From Nocardia brevicatena NBRC 12119 (GTDB taxonomy: Bacteria; Actinomycetota; Actinomycetes; Mycobacteriales; Mycobacteriaceae), in assembly GCF_000308495.1 (NCBI RefSeq), contig NZ_BAFU01000057.1:56439-120438 (forward strand): DNA of 64,000 bases. The letters run 5' to 3'. Each line of letters starts with the position of its first letter. The first letter of the stretch is position 1. The position numbers were made by a program, and so were the translations under genes. This document shows positions 36,125-44,412 of the stretch, in pieces. The notes beneath the pieces were generated by a model. The model was given only the letters and a program-made list of their open reading frames with translations. It made no database searches and was not told where the DNA came from.

Positions 36125-36466
36125 CTACGTCGGGATCGCTGCGGCGATCCCGAGCCGGCGCAGACACTCGCGGTTGGCGGCCGAGGAGTACGCCTTGTCG
36201 GCCGGCACCCGATCCGAACGGATGCGGAACCACCCGGGCCCGAGGCTCAGTGCGATCACTGCCCCGTGGCTCGGCCCGGGCCAAGCTGCCGGAACAGCGC
36301 GTAGATCACCTCCCAGGACCCGCACTGCGGCGGAATGCCCCGCCAGGGGCCACCGATCCGGACACGCCGGCGGCTCGGAGTCGATGAGCTGCCGTTTCAC
36401 CCATGCGGGTGGGCGTCCCGTTTTCCCGCAAGGCGACAACGGTCGCAGCCGCGCCTCAACCGCCAC
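36125..36466 (-). mobile_element. IS5-family transposase remnant
   Basis: Minus-strand frame with GRPPAWVKRQLID (IS5-type N-terminus) and, after a large internal gap, RVPADKAYSSAANRECLRRLGIAAAIP, the segment before the last catalytic Glu in IS5/IS1182-like DDE transposases. The catalytic middle is deleted. It lies exactly between the catabolic operon ending at 36086 and the flavoprotein gene ending at 36480, marking an old insertion. Confidence 0.6.
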
Positions 36467-36479
36467 TGCGAGACAGGCC

Positions 36480-38021
36480 CTAACCGACCGCGACCATGTC
36501 CATCGCGGCCAGATGCGCGAACAGCATGCTGGTCCCGATGGGGTTGCCGCCGCCGGGGTAGGTGGGACCGCTGGGTGCGGCCATCGTGTTGCCCGCGGCG
36601 TAGAGACCGGTGATCGGCGCGCCGGCCGCGTCGAGGACCCGGGCCTGCGTGTCCGTTCGCAGGCCGCCCTTGGTGCCCAGGTCGGAGATGCCGAACGCGG
36701 CGGCGTGGAACGGACCCTGGTCGATCGGGGTCAGCGGTTTCCGGCCCTCGGTGAAGGCACGGTCATAGGCCTCTTCACCGCGATGGAAGTCGGAGTCCGC
36801 ACCCTTGGCGGACATCTCGTTGTACCGCTGGACCGTCGCAACGAGATTGGCGGCAGGAACCCCGATCTTCTCGGCGAGCTCCTCGAGCGTATCGGCTGTC
36901 TGCCACAGCCCGGCATCCTGAAACTTCGCCGGCTCGACCATGGACACATTGGTGACCCCGACAGGTGGGACGATCCCGTTGCGGTTGTCGTAGACCAGCC
37001 AGTAGGGCAGAGTGACCGCACCATCCGCCATGCGGGCGATGACCTCGCGCGCCAAACGGTCGTAGGGTGCCGACTCGTTGACAAAGCGTTCACCGGCATC
37101 GTTGACGAAAACACCGGCGGTGATCGCGAGCGAAAAGGCCGATCGGCCGTCGGGGTGGGTGAAGCCGGGCGACCACCAGGCCTGATCCATCAGGTCGGTA
37201 TCCGCGCCCACCGCGATCGCCGCTTCCAGCGCCTTCCCGATGTTGGCCCACGAACCCATCGAGTCCCGCGCAACACCCGGAACGCCGAACCTCTGCCTCA
37301 ATTCGTCGTTCTGCTCGAACCCCCCGGCGGCCAGCAGGACACCCTTGCGAGCCCCGATCGCCTTTCGTTGTCCACCGCTTTCGACGATGGCGCCGACCAC
37401 CTTGTGATCCTCGACCACCAGTTCGACGAGCGTGGTGTTCAACTGCAACGAGGCATTGTCGTACTGTGAGATCGCCAGCAGGAAACGGCCGATCAGCGAC
37501 CGACCACCGACGAGTTCGTCGGGCAGTGGCGCGCCGAGGCGTTCGGTGTCCAGCGGACCGCGGATCAACGAGTTCAGCTCGCCTGCGTCGGCGACCGGCA
37601 GCGGGGGCGGAAGGATATGACGCATTCCGTCCTGTCGCGCTTTGGGTGCGTTGCCGTAGTAGTCGGGCCACGGGTACGGGGCGAATTCGAAGATCTCCTC
37701 CTGCTCGAGGTACCCGATGAGCGGTCCGCCGCCGCGGATGTAGGTTTCCTGCAGCTCCCGCGGGGTGCGGTCGCCCACCACCGCCGTGTAGTACGTCAGC
37801 GCATCCTCGATGGTGTCGTCGGTGCCGGCACGCTCGAGAACCGGATTACCGGGGAACCAGACGCCGCCCCCGGAGAAGGCCGACGTTCCGCCGAACTTCT
37901 CCGTGGCTTCGACGAGGATGACCTCCAGGCCCTCGCGTGCGGCGGTGTAGGCACCGCAAACTCCGCCGGCACCCGAACCGACCATCAGGGTGTCACAGGT
38001 CATATCCCACTTCGATGTCAT
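36480..38021 (-). CDS. KstD-like FAD-dependent dehydrogenase
   Basis: 513 residues of the fumarate reductase/3-ketosteroid delta1-dehydrogenase superfamily. MVGSGAGGVCGAYTA binds FAD, KFGGTSAFSGGGVWFPGN is the family loop, GVLLAAGGFEQNDELR is the second FAD contact, and GLYAAGNTMAAPSGPTYPGGGNPIG closes the flavin site. The ATG at 38021 (AGGCGAG upstream) is preferred to the longer frame. It desaturates a 3-keto ring or a related substrate with an artificial or quinone acceptor; whether it is a true 3-oxosteroid 1-dehydrogenase needs the active-site Tyr pair checked by alignment. Confidence 0.8.
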   Translation of the reverse strand: MTSKWDMTCDTLMVGSGAGGVCGAYTAAREGLEVILVEATEKFGGTSAFSGGGVWFPGNPVLERAGTDDTIEDALTYYTAVVGDRTPRELQETYIRGGGPLIGYLEQEEIFEFAPYPWPDYYGNAPKARQDGMRHILPPPLPVADAGELNSLIRGPLDTERLGAPLPDELVGGRSLIGRFLLAISQYDNASLQLNTTLVELVVEDHKVVGAIVESGGQRKAIGARKGVLLAAGGFEQNDELRQRFGVPGVARDSMGSWANIGKALEAAIAVGADTDLMDQAWWSPGFTHPDGRSAFSLAITAGVFVNDAGERFVNESAPYDRLAREVIARMADGAVTLPYWLVYDNRNGIVPPVGVTNVSMVEPAKFQDAGLWQTADTLEELAEKIGVPAANLVATVQRYNEMSAKGADSDFHRGEEAYDRAFTEGRKPLTPIDQGPFHAAAFGISDLGTKGGLRTDTQARVLDAAGAPITGLYAAGNTMAAPSGPTYPGGGNPIGTSMLFAHLAAMDMVAVG

Positions 38022-38544
38022 TACTCGCCTCTGCCTTTCACTCGCTGCGGCCGGAAATTCGGTCACCGTGGACAGCCGGGCACCGCGGACCGACAACACC
38101 GCTATGATCGCGCCGGCCGGTCACCCCCGAGTCCGGAACGGTGCGGCAGCGAGAGTTTCCGGGTCTGATTTCGTGGTAGCGCGGAACGCCGTGGTTCTCG
38201 GTTTCGACTTCACGGCGAGGGTGTTCGGTTGTCGCAGGGTCGGCCGCCACCCTGTGGAGGCTTCCAGCGAAGCGGTCACCGGTGTAGGCCTTCTCCCACC
38301 AACCGGGACGATCCGTGGCCCGACTCTTGAATGCCTACCCGCCGGTGGCTACGCCGAGCACGCTCTATCGCCTGCGTCACTGCTGTCCGGGCAGTGGGAA
38401 ACGTCGAGGATCTCGCCCTTCGGAAATCAATGATGGTCCCTGCGAGGATACGATCCTGTCGCTCGCTCCTATCCGAACTCGCCCAGGCTCCACGAGGCAG
38501 TGACCGAAGCATCTACTCGCAGCGTCGGGGTATCGAACTCCTGG

Positions 38545-38585
38545 CTTTGACGTCCTCCCGGTCCTGAAGGGCCGGGCTTGCGTGC
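38545..38585. repeat. IS200/IS605-type terminal hairpin, orphan
   Basis: TTTGACGTCCTCCCGG followed by a GGTCCTGAAGGGCC stem resembles the right-end hairpin of IS200/IS605 (TnpB-carrying) elements, which typically read TGACGTCCTCCC then a GC stem. No tnpA or tnpB is present nearby, so only the end remains. Confidence 0.35.
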
Positions 38586-38740
38586 TACGTTTCCTGGTCA
38601 TCGACATCGGAGGCGGAAAGTTCGTCCCGTCCGAGTCGAGCTTCACGCCGGCCCTGTTGATCGGCTGCCTCGTCGCCATGGTCGGTGCGTTCGTGGCCTT
38701 TGCGATTCCGTACCGGCATTCGGCAGCGGCGATGGAGACG
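38582..38740 (+). pseudogene. possible MFS transporter C-terminal fragment
   Basis: The frame reads SSFTPALLIGCLVAMVGAFVAFAIPYRHS, which looks like the last membrane helix and tail of an MFS protein, then loses any pattern. Weak; listed because it adjoins the IS200/IS605-type end. Confidence 0.25.
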
Positions 38741-39022
38741 GGCGGGGCCTTGGCGACGAGAGCCGTTCCTTCGCTCGTCGGACCCTGTTCGCAGACCACC
38801 GAGGAAATATCTCCTGGGGAGTTCCGTGTAGCAGGTGAGTGCGGCGGCGAGGTGGCCGAATGCTGTGAAGCAGGTCGGCCGTGCCGGTCGGGCCTGCCCA
38901 GCGCGGTGGCACCCCCATGCTCCCACTCCATGGGAGATCGAGCCCGGTCCCCCGTGCAGATCGCTAGCGTCGTGCTCCGATGAAAGGTTGACTGTGCGCT
39001 ATCGGACCGGGGAGCCAACACC

Positions 39023-39832
39023 ATGACACGAATGGCCGGCAAGGTCGTGCTGATTACGGGCGCTCGCAGAGGGGTGGGGCGTGCGTGCGCCGTTCGGCTC
39101 GCGGAGGAGGGTGCCGACATCGTGGCCTTGGATCTTTCCGGGCACGAGTCGGAGGCCGAATTGACCGGGACGGCGAGTTCGGTGCGCGAACTAGGGTGTC
39201 GGGTATTCACCGGGACCGCCGACGTTCGAGACTTCGACGCTGTCGCGGCAGCGGTACGGGCCGGGGTGGACGAACTCGGCCCACTCGACGTTGTCGTGGC
39301 GAATGCCGGGGTCTTCGACACTCCAGGGCCTTCGTGGGATATCGACGACGATGTCTGGAACCGATCGATCGACGTCAATGTCACCGGAACGTGGCACACC
39401 GTCAAAACCGGGGTCGCGGCGATGAATCCGACCGGCGGATCGGTGATCATCATGAGTTCCACAGCGGCCGTCAAAGCCGTGGCAGGGGCCTCACACTATT
39501 CGGCGGCCAAGCATACGATCACCGGTCTGGCCAAGACGCTTGCCAATGAGTTGGGCTCGCGATCCATCAGTGTGAACACGGTCCATCCGGGTTCCATCGC
39601 CACACCGATGATATTGAATCCCGCGACATTCGCGCGGCTCCGCCCCGATCTCGATAAACCCTCGGCCGCCGATGCGGCAGAAATCCTTTCCAGCAGAACG
39701 CTGTTGCCCGTCCCGTGGGTGGAGCCGGTCGACGTCAGCAATGCGGTTCTGTTTCTGGCATCCGAGGAATCCCGCTACGTCACCGGTCTTCACATGATCG
39801 TCGACGCCGGCCTGACCCAGAAGGTTGCGTGA
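39023..39832 (+). CDS. mycofactocin-coupled-type SDR oxidoreductase 1
   Basis: 269 residues. NAD-binding TGARRGVGRA, NAGVFD, catalytic Ser in IMSSTAAVK, and Tyr/Lys in HYSAAKH. The C-terminal PWVEPVDVSNAVLFLASEESRYVTG stretch is the pattern of the mycofactocin-associated SDR subfamily, which keeps its nicotinamide tightly bound and passes electrons to the peptide cofactor mycofactocin. Probable substrate: a hydroxysteroid or terpenoid alcohol (inference from the neighbourhood). Its stop overlaps the next start (TGATG). Confidence 0.85.
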   Translation: MTRMAGKVVLITGARRGVGRACAVRLAEEGADIVALDLSGHESEAELTGTASSVRELGCRVFTGTADVRDFDAVAAAVRAGVDELGPLDVVVANAGVFDTPGPSWDIDDDVWNRSIDVNVTGTWHTVKTGVAAMNPTGGSVIIMSSTAAVKAVAGASHYSAAKHTITGLAKTLANELGSRSISVNTVHPGSIATPMILNPATFARLRPDLDKPSAADAAEILSSRTLLPVPWVEPVDVSNAVLFLASEESRYVTGLHMIVDAGLTQKVA

Positions 39833-40665
39833 TGACCGGACGTCTCGAAGGCAAGGTTGCCCTGATCACGGGCGCGGCCCGCGGTATAGGGCGCGCACAG
39901 GCTCTTCGCTTCGCGGAAGAGGGCGCCGACATCATCGCGATCGACATCTGCGCCCCGGTCGAGCATGCGACAACTCCTGGAGCGTCGCCGGAGGATCTCG
40001 CCGAAACGGTGCGTCGGGTGGAGGCGGTGGGCCGCCGGATCTGTGCGTCCGAGGTCGATGTCCGTGACCAGCGCGCGCTCGACACGGCGGTGTCCGCCGG
40101 GGTCGATGCACTGGGTGGGCTGGATATCATTTGCGCCGCCGCAGGCATCAGCTCGTCCGGTCCGGCCGTCGAGTTGAGTGCCCAGCGCTGGCAGACGATG
40201 CTGGATGTGAACCTCACCGGCGTATGGCGTACCTGCAAGGCAGGTGTCCCCCACATCATCGCAGGGGGACGGGGCGGTTCGATCGTGCTGCTCAGCTCGG
40301 TCGCCGGGCTGCGCGGACTGGTCGGTGTCGGTCATTACACGGCCGCCAAGCACGGTGTGGTCGGGTTGATGAGGTCCCTCGCGAACGAGTTGGCGCAACA
40401 CCGCGTGCGGGTGAACACGGTTCATCCCGCGAACACACGGACCACGATGGTTCAGAACCCGGCCACCGTTCGGGCATTCTGTCCAGGTGTGGAGAACCCG
40501 ACGCAGGAACAGTTCGAGGTGGGCCTGCAGTCGATGCACCTGCTTCCCGTGACGTTGATCGAACCCGAGGATATCGCGAACGCGAGTCTGTTCCTTGCTT
40601 CCGACGAGTCGCGCCATATCACCGGCGTCACCCTTCCCGTGGATGCCGGACACTGCGTGAAATAG
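39832..40665 (+). CDS. mycofactocin-coupled-type SDR oxidoreductase 2
   Basis: 277 residues. TGAARGIGRAQA, the subfamily insertion after the second strand (ICAPVEHATTPGASPEDLAETVRRVEA), LLSSVAGLRG and Tyr-x3-Lys in HYTAAKH. The ending EPEDIANASLFLASDESRHITGVTLPVDAG matches the mycofactocin-coupled group. It is translated in overlap with SDR 1. The two probably act on related alcohols. A convergent IclR gene follows. Confidence 0.87.
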   Translation: MTGRLEGKVALITGAARGIGRAQALRFAEEGADIIAIDICAPVEHATTPGASPEDLAETVRRVEAVGRRICASEVDVRDQRALDTAVSAGVDALGGLDIICAAAGISSSGPAVELSAQRWQTMLDVNLTGVWRTCKAGVPHIIAGGRGGSIVLLSSVAGLRGLVGVGHYTAAKHGVVGLMRSLANELAQHRVRVNTVHPANTRTTMVQNPATVRAFCPGVENPTQEQFEVGLQSMHLLPVTLIEPEDIANASLFLASDESRHITGVTLPVDAGHCVK

Positions 40666-40801
40666 ACGGATGACCCGAACCCGATGCACTGGGCTCGTTG
40701 CCGGCACCGGCGCGTCGGGCGGCGGGTCTGCCCGAAACCGATCATCCCCGGGACACCGCCGGTTTCCGGCGGTTCGCCGGCCGGTGTCGGCTGCCGGCCG
40801 G

Positions 40802-41659
40802 TTACACCCGCTCCCCGTCCACCAGTTGGATTGCGGTTGCGGGGGATGGCGATTTATCCGGGTGCGCACCGACACCGAGTCCCGTGACAGGGCGCGGTCG
40901 CATCGAGGGCACCCCCGAGGCGACCCTCCAGATGGTTGCGGCGGCACCTCGCACCTCGGTGATCGCGGATTCGAGGCCAAGCGTCCGGGTGGGACCGCAG
41001 ACCGACAGCGCGAAACGCCCTTCGTCGTCATCGGTGGCGATCGGGGCGGCCACTACTGTGACTCCCAATGCGGTGCCTTGGGAGTCCACGGCGATCCCGC
41101 CGCGGTTACGGACTCGGTCGAGGTCTCGCACGAGTTGGCTTCGCGTCTGGAGGGAATAGCAGGTAGGCGCATCCTCGAAACAGAGTTCGGGCCATTGATC
41201 CGGGGACAGAGTCGCCAGCAGCGCCCGGCCTGCGGCGGTGATCGTCGCCGGTTGGCGGGCGCCGATACTCCATTGGCCGGCAGTGGAGGGCCACAACCCC
41301 ACGCGCTCGAGATGCATGATCTCGGCGCCGACGAGCATGCTCAGGTGCACGGTCAGCCCGCTCCGCCGGTGCAGCTGGGTCATCACCGGTAATGCCGCGC
41401 GATGGACGGTGCGCCGCCGGGTGAACTGCGATCCGAGTTCGAACATTCGGACGCCCAGAGCGTATTTGAACTGTTTGCGCTCTACCCAGCCGAGTTCGAC
41501 GAGGCGTTGCAGGATGCGATGCGCCGAAGACCGCGGTACATGGGAACGGCGCGCGATCTCCGCCAAGGTCAATGGCCGCTCCCCCACGAAGGACTCCAGC
41601 AGCGAAGCGACCCGATCGATCATCGCTGTGGGGGTTTCTTCGATCTGCGCCATTGCCAT
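40802..41659 (-). CDS. IclR-family regulator 1
   Basis: 285 residues. Winged helix (LTLAEIARRSHVPRSSAHRILQRLVELGWV, split by description as LTLAEIARRSHV / PRSSAHRILQRLVE) and an IclR effector domain (AAGRALLATLSPDQWPEL, RGGIAVDSQGTALGVTVVAAPI). An unusual ~40-residue tail follows the effector domain. ATG 41659 has GGAGG 5 bases upstream. It converges on the SDR pair and diverges from the TetR gene, so either could be a target. Confidence 0.82.
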   Translation of the reverse strand: MAMAQIEETPTAMIDRVASLLESFVGERPLTLAEIARRSHVPRSSAHRILQRLVELGWVERKQFKYALGVRMFELGSQFTRRRTVHRAALPVMTQLHRRSGLTVHLSMLVGAEIMHLERVGLWPSTAGQWSIGARQPATITAAGRALLATLSPDQWPELCFEDAPTCYSLQTRSQLVRDLDRVRNRGGIAVDSQGTALGVTVVAAPIATDDDEGRFALSVCGPTRTLGLESAITEVRGAAATIWRVASGVPSMRPRPVTGLGVGAHPDKSPSPATAIQLVDGERV

Positions 41660-42133
41660 CACAACCTCCGAAAACAAGATGTCACACTCTGCCTTTCTGG
41701 CAGTAAATGACAGGTGTGAGTGTAACCACACGACCATTCGCTGTAAAGCGGGTCCCACCGCGATCTCCGGTACCGCCGGATTCCCCGTTCGCGCAGGAAC
41801 CGCCGACCCGACTGCTCGCCACGACCGCCCAAGTGTCGGGCGTGGCGCAGACCCCGACGCCTCGCTCTCCCGCTCAGCGGAAGGACCGCACCACACCGCG
41901 AACCGCCGGCGCGATAGACCACAGCCGACATCCGGCGCGGCAGAAGCATATGGAGTCGCGGCCCGCCGGCGGGTCGCCCCCGTGGAGGGCCGCGACTGAC
42001 AAGATGTCACAAACTGACACCCACGGATCCGCGGCAACAGCACCGGCTGTACGATATTCCGCTGACCGGGCAGCCGAGATCACCGGAGAGTCCGGCCGGC
42101 TACGGTGACCGGACAACAGCAGCGAGGGAGCCC
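41660..42133. other. divergent regulator intergenic region with a 13-bp direct repeat
   Basis: ACAAGATGTCACA occurs at 41674-41686, just upstream of the IclR start, and again at 41999-42011, on the TetR side. The first copy also belongs to a wider dyad (TCACAC at 41682-41687 with GTGTGA at 41714-41719). Candidate operators; nothing coding is recognised in between. Confidence 0.4.
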
Positions 42134-42805
42134 GTGGTGACGAAACCGAAGCGACAAACTCTCACCGAACGCCGCGCCGAGGAACTGCGGATGACCATTG
42201 CGCTCACCGCCCGGGATCTATTCGTCGCGGATGGCGACACCTCGGCCACCGTGGAGCGGATATGTGAAATCGTCGGAATCGCACCGCGGACCTTTCATCG
42301 CCACTTCCCGGTCAAGGAAGATGTCCTGATGCCGTTGCTTCGTCGCAGCGAACGCATCGTCCTGCAGGCACTCGAGGAAGTGCCCGATGACGCCGACCCG
42401 GTCGAGGCACTCGCTTCTGCCCTCACCCTGGAGGTGGGCAGCAGGCAGGTACCCGAGTTCGATCGCCGGCTCGTCACCCTGATCGTGAACGCCCCCCAAT
42501 ACCGACTCCGCTTCGTGGGGTGGAGCGAGGGGCTGGCCGACGGGATCACACAATTCCTGTCGCGGTACTACGAACTCGATTCCGATCCGTTCCTGCGCGT
42601 ACTTCCGGCCAGGCTGGTCGTGCAAACCTTGCGCCATGCCATCTTCCACTGGGTCGACACCGGGAATTCCGGCGATTACGCCGAGGTCGAGAAATTGGAA
42701 CTTCAGGGCTTTCGCATGGCTCTCAGCGGACTGAAAGCCATTACCGCGAAGCGAGTTGCTTCCACCCGCGCTCCGGCGAACTCCGCGGGTTCCGCCGGCT
42801 CATGA
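42134..42805 (+). CDS. TetR-family regulator
   Basis: 223 residues. Typical TetR N-terminus: ARDLFVADGDTSATVERICEIVG and APRTFHRHFPVKEDVLMPL (recognition helix with TFHRHF). The C-terminal ligand domain is all-helical. Start GTG 42134 (a second GTG follows). Divergent from IclR 1 and convergent with a thioesterase gene. Target unknown. Confidence 0.85.
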   Translation: MVTKPKRQTLTERRAEELRMTIALTARDLFVADGDTSATVERICEIVGIAPRTFHRHFPVKEDVLMPLLRRSERIVLQALEEVPDDADPVEALASALTLEVGSRQVPEFDRRLVTLIVNAPQYRLRFVGWSEGLADGITQFLSRYYELDSDPFLRVLPARLVVQTLRHAIFHWVDTGNSGDYAEVEKLELQGFRMALSGLKAITAKRVASTRAPANSAGSAGS

Positions 42806-42862
42806 CGCTTGCCGACCATCGAGGGTGTCGCGTATCGGCGCGCAGAGCCGTTGGCCGCGCAT

Positions 42863-43366
42863 TCATCGCCGAATCCGAATAGCACCACAGACCGGCGCCG
42901 GCCACGACATCGTGCGTGAGCGTGCGATGTGTTTGTCCAGGGCATCGGCAATATCGTTGGGTAGCTCGACCGCACGGCGATGCCGCAATTCCACGTGGAG
43001 CAGCAAGATCTCGAGGGTGTTGGCGACTCTACCGCGACCGGTATCGAGGAGAAAGGTCATCCTGTGGACGGCTTTCGCGCTCCGGTCCAGAATCCGCCCG
43101 GCGACAATGAACTGGTCGCCGTCGCGTAGCTCGCTGTAGTAGGCCGGGTGGTGTTGCGCTGTGAACAGTCCCATCATCCGTTCGCCGCGGTAGACGTCGT
43201 CGATACCGATAGCTCGGACGAGGGCGTCGGCCCCTTTGGTACCCCACATCAGGTACTGCACGACATTCATGTGATCGTTGCCGTCCAGTGTCTCGGCGGT
43301 GACGGTGCCGGCAACCGTTTCGGACAGGGCTGCCACCTGGTCGGCGGTGGGGAGTTCAGCGATCAT
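42863..43366 (-). CDS. 4HBT-type acyl-CoA thioesterase
   Basis: About 167 residues from ATG 43366 (the frame is open to 43432). Hot-dog fold with the N-terminal catalytic block GNDHMNVVQYLMWGTKGAD (Asp/His-Asn-Met pattern of 4-hydroxybenzoyl-CoA thioesterase-like proteins) and AQHHPAYYSELRDGDQF. Probably releases CoA from a short- or medium-chain or side-chain acyl-CoA. Monocistronic. Confidence 0.75.
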   Translation of the reverse strand: MIAELPTADQVAALSETVAGTVTAETLDGNDHMNVVQYLMWGTKGADALVRAIGIDDVYRGERMMGLFTAQHHPAYYSELRDGDQFIVAGRILDRSAKAVHRMTFLLDTGRGRVANTLEILLLHVELRHRRAVELPNDIADALDKHIARSRTMSWPAPVCGAIRIRR

Positions 43367-43751
43367 GCCCACGATTCTCGGAGAGACTCCGACAATTTCC
43401 GACCGAAGCGTCCACTCAGCGAGATCGGGCAACCGACTGGCCCGTTCCCGCCCGCGTCCTCAGCACCGGCGGTGGTGGATTCCGGCTTTCGCCCGGATCA
43501 CCGATGGCAGTGAGGCCGAGCAGAGCACCGGTCCCGGCATGCCCACCGGCGCGGACACGCTCTCTTCGGCAAGATGGCGTCGGCGTTGCCACCGCCGGGA
43601 GACGCACCGTCTGCGGGCCCGATGCCGTGGCCACGGTCGTGGCGGCGCTCGACTCCCCGATGCCTACTTCGTGGCCGGCACCGAGGTACGCGTCGGCGGT
43701 GGCTCGCATATGTAAGCCACCGCCGTGAATACGACCAAGAAGGAGAAGCAG

Positions 43752-44349
43752 GTGTCTATCGACCCGAAGACCGCCCTCGGCGCCGAACTACCCGGCCGCG
43801 AGTTCGCCTGGACCCCTTCCGATGTGCAGACCTACCACCTCGGCCTGGGCGCGGGGCACCGATGGACCGACCCGGCCGAACTACGCTACCTCGACGACCG
43901 CACGGTCGTCCGTCTTCGCCGAAGGCGAGGGCGGGTTCGGCGGTGATCGGGGCCCGGGCACCATGATCGAGGTCCCCTCCCGTGAACCCGATTTCGAGAT
44001 ACCGGCGGCGACCTTGCCGCAGCAGGCGTTGCTGTACCGGATGAGCGGTGACCGGAATCCGTTGCACTCCGATCCGGCGTTCGCCCGGAAGGCGGGGTTT
44101 CCGAATCCGATCCTGCACGGATTGTGCACGTACGAGATCGTCTGCAAGGCGGCGACCGACACCGTGCCGGCCGGGGACGCCACGCGGGTTGCCGGGTTCC
44201 GGGCGCGGTTCGCAGGCGTGCTGTATCCCGGTGAGACACTGCGGGTTCGTGTCAGGCGTTCCGATGATCTGCTCACGCTCGGGGTGACCGTGGTAGAGCG
44301 GATGGATGCGCCGGTACTCGCGGATGCGGAGTTGCGGATCGCGGGCTGA
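43752..44349 (+). pseudogene. MaoC-like enoyl-CoA hydratase with internal deletion
   Basis: The N-terminal ~48 codons (SIDPKTALGAELPGREFAWT, YHLGLGAG, ELRYLDD) and the C-terminal ~145 codons (RSSVFAEGEGGFGG, YRMSGDRNPLHSDP with the D-x-N-P-x-H hydratase motif, ILHGLCTYEI) both belong to the 17-beta-HSD4-type double hot-dog MaoC hydratases. About 90 codons expected between them are missing, and the frame changes at the junction near 43896-43905. GTG 43752 has a good AAGGAG. In steroid catabolism these hydratases act on side-chain enoyl-CoAs. The gene is almost certainly inactive. Confidence 0.8.
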
Positions 44350-44360
44350 GGGCTGCGACA

Positions 44361-44397
44361 ATGCGGGGCTCGTCCGGTGTGTGGACGAGCCCCGCAT
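44361..44397. terminator. 15-bp perfect-stem bidirectional terminator
   Basis: 44361-44375 pairs exactly with 44383-44397 around a 7-base loop. It sits between the convergent MaoC pseudogene (ends 44349) and KstD-like gene (ends 44413) and can serve both. Confidence 0.75.
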
Positions 44398-44412
44398 GGC
44401 GTGGTGCGACTT

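Larger units (their letters stand above)
38022..39022. other. 1-kb stretch without an intact gene
   Basis: Contains an IS200/IS605-type end (38545-38585), a possible MFS tail (38582-38740) and otherwise unrecognised sequence. It separates the KstD-like gene from the SDR pair and must hold the SDR promoter. Confidence 0.4.

Noticed and set aside
38377-39474. 365-codon minus-strand frame
   Set aside because: Antisense to SDR 1 in its 5' part; Ser/Thr/Pro/Arg-rich without motifs.
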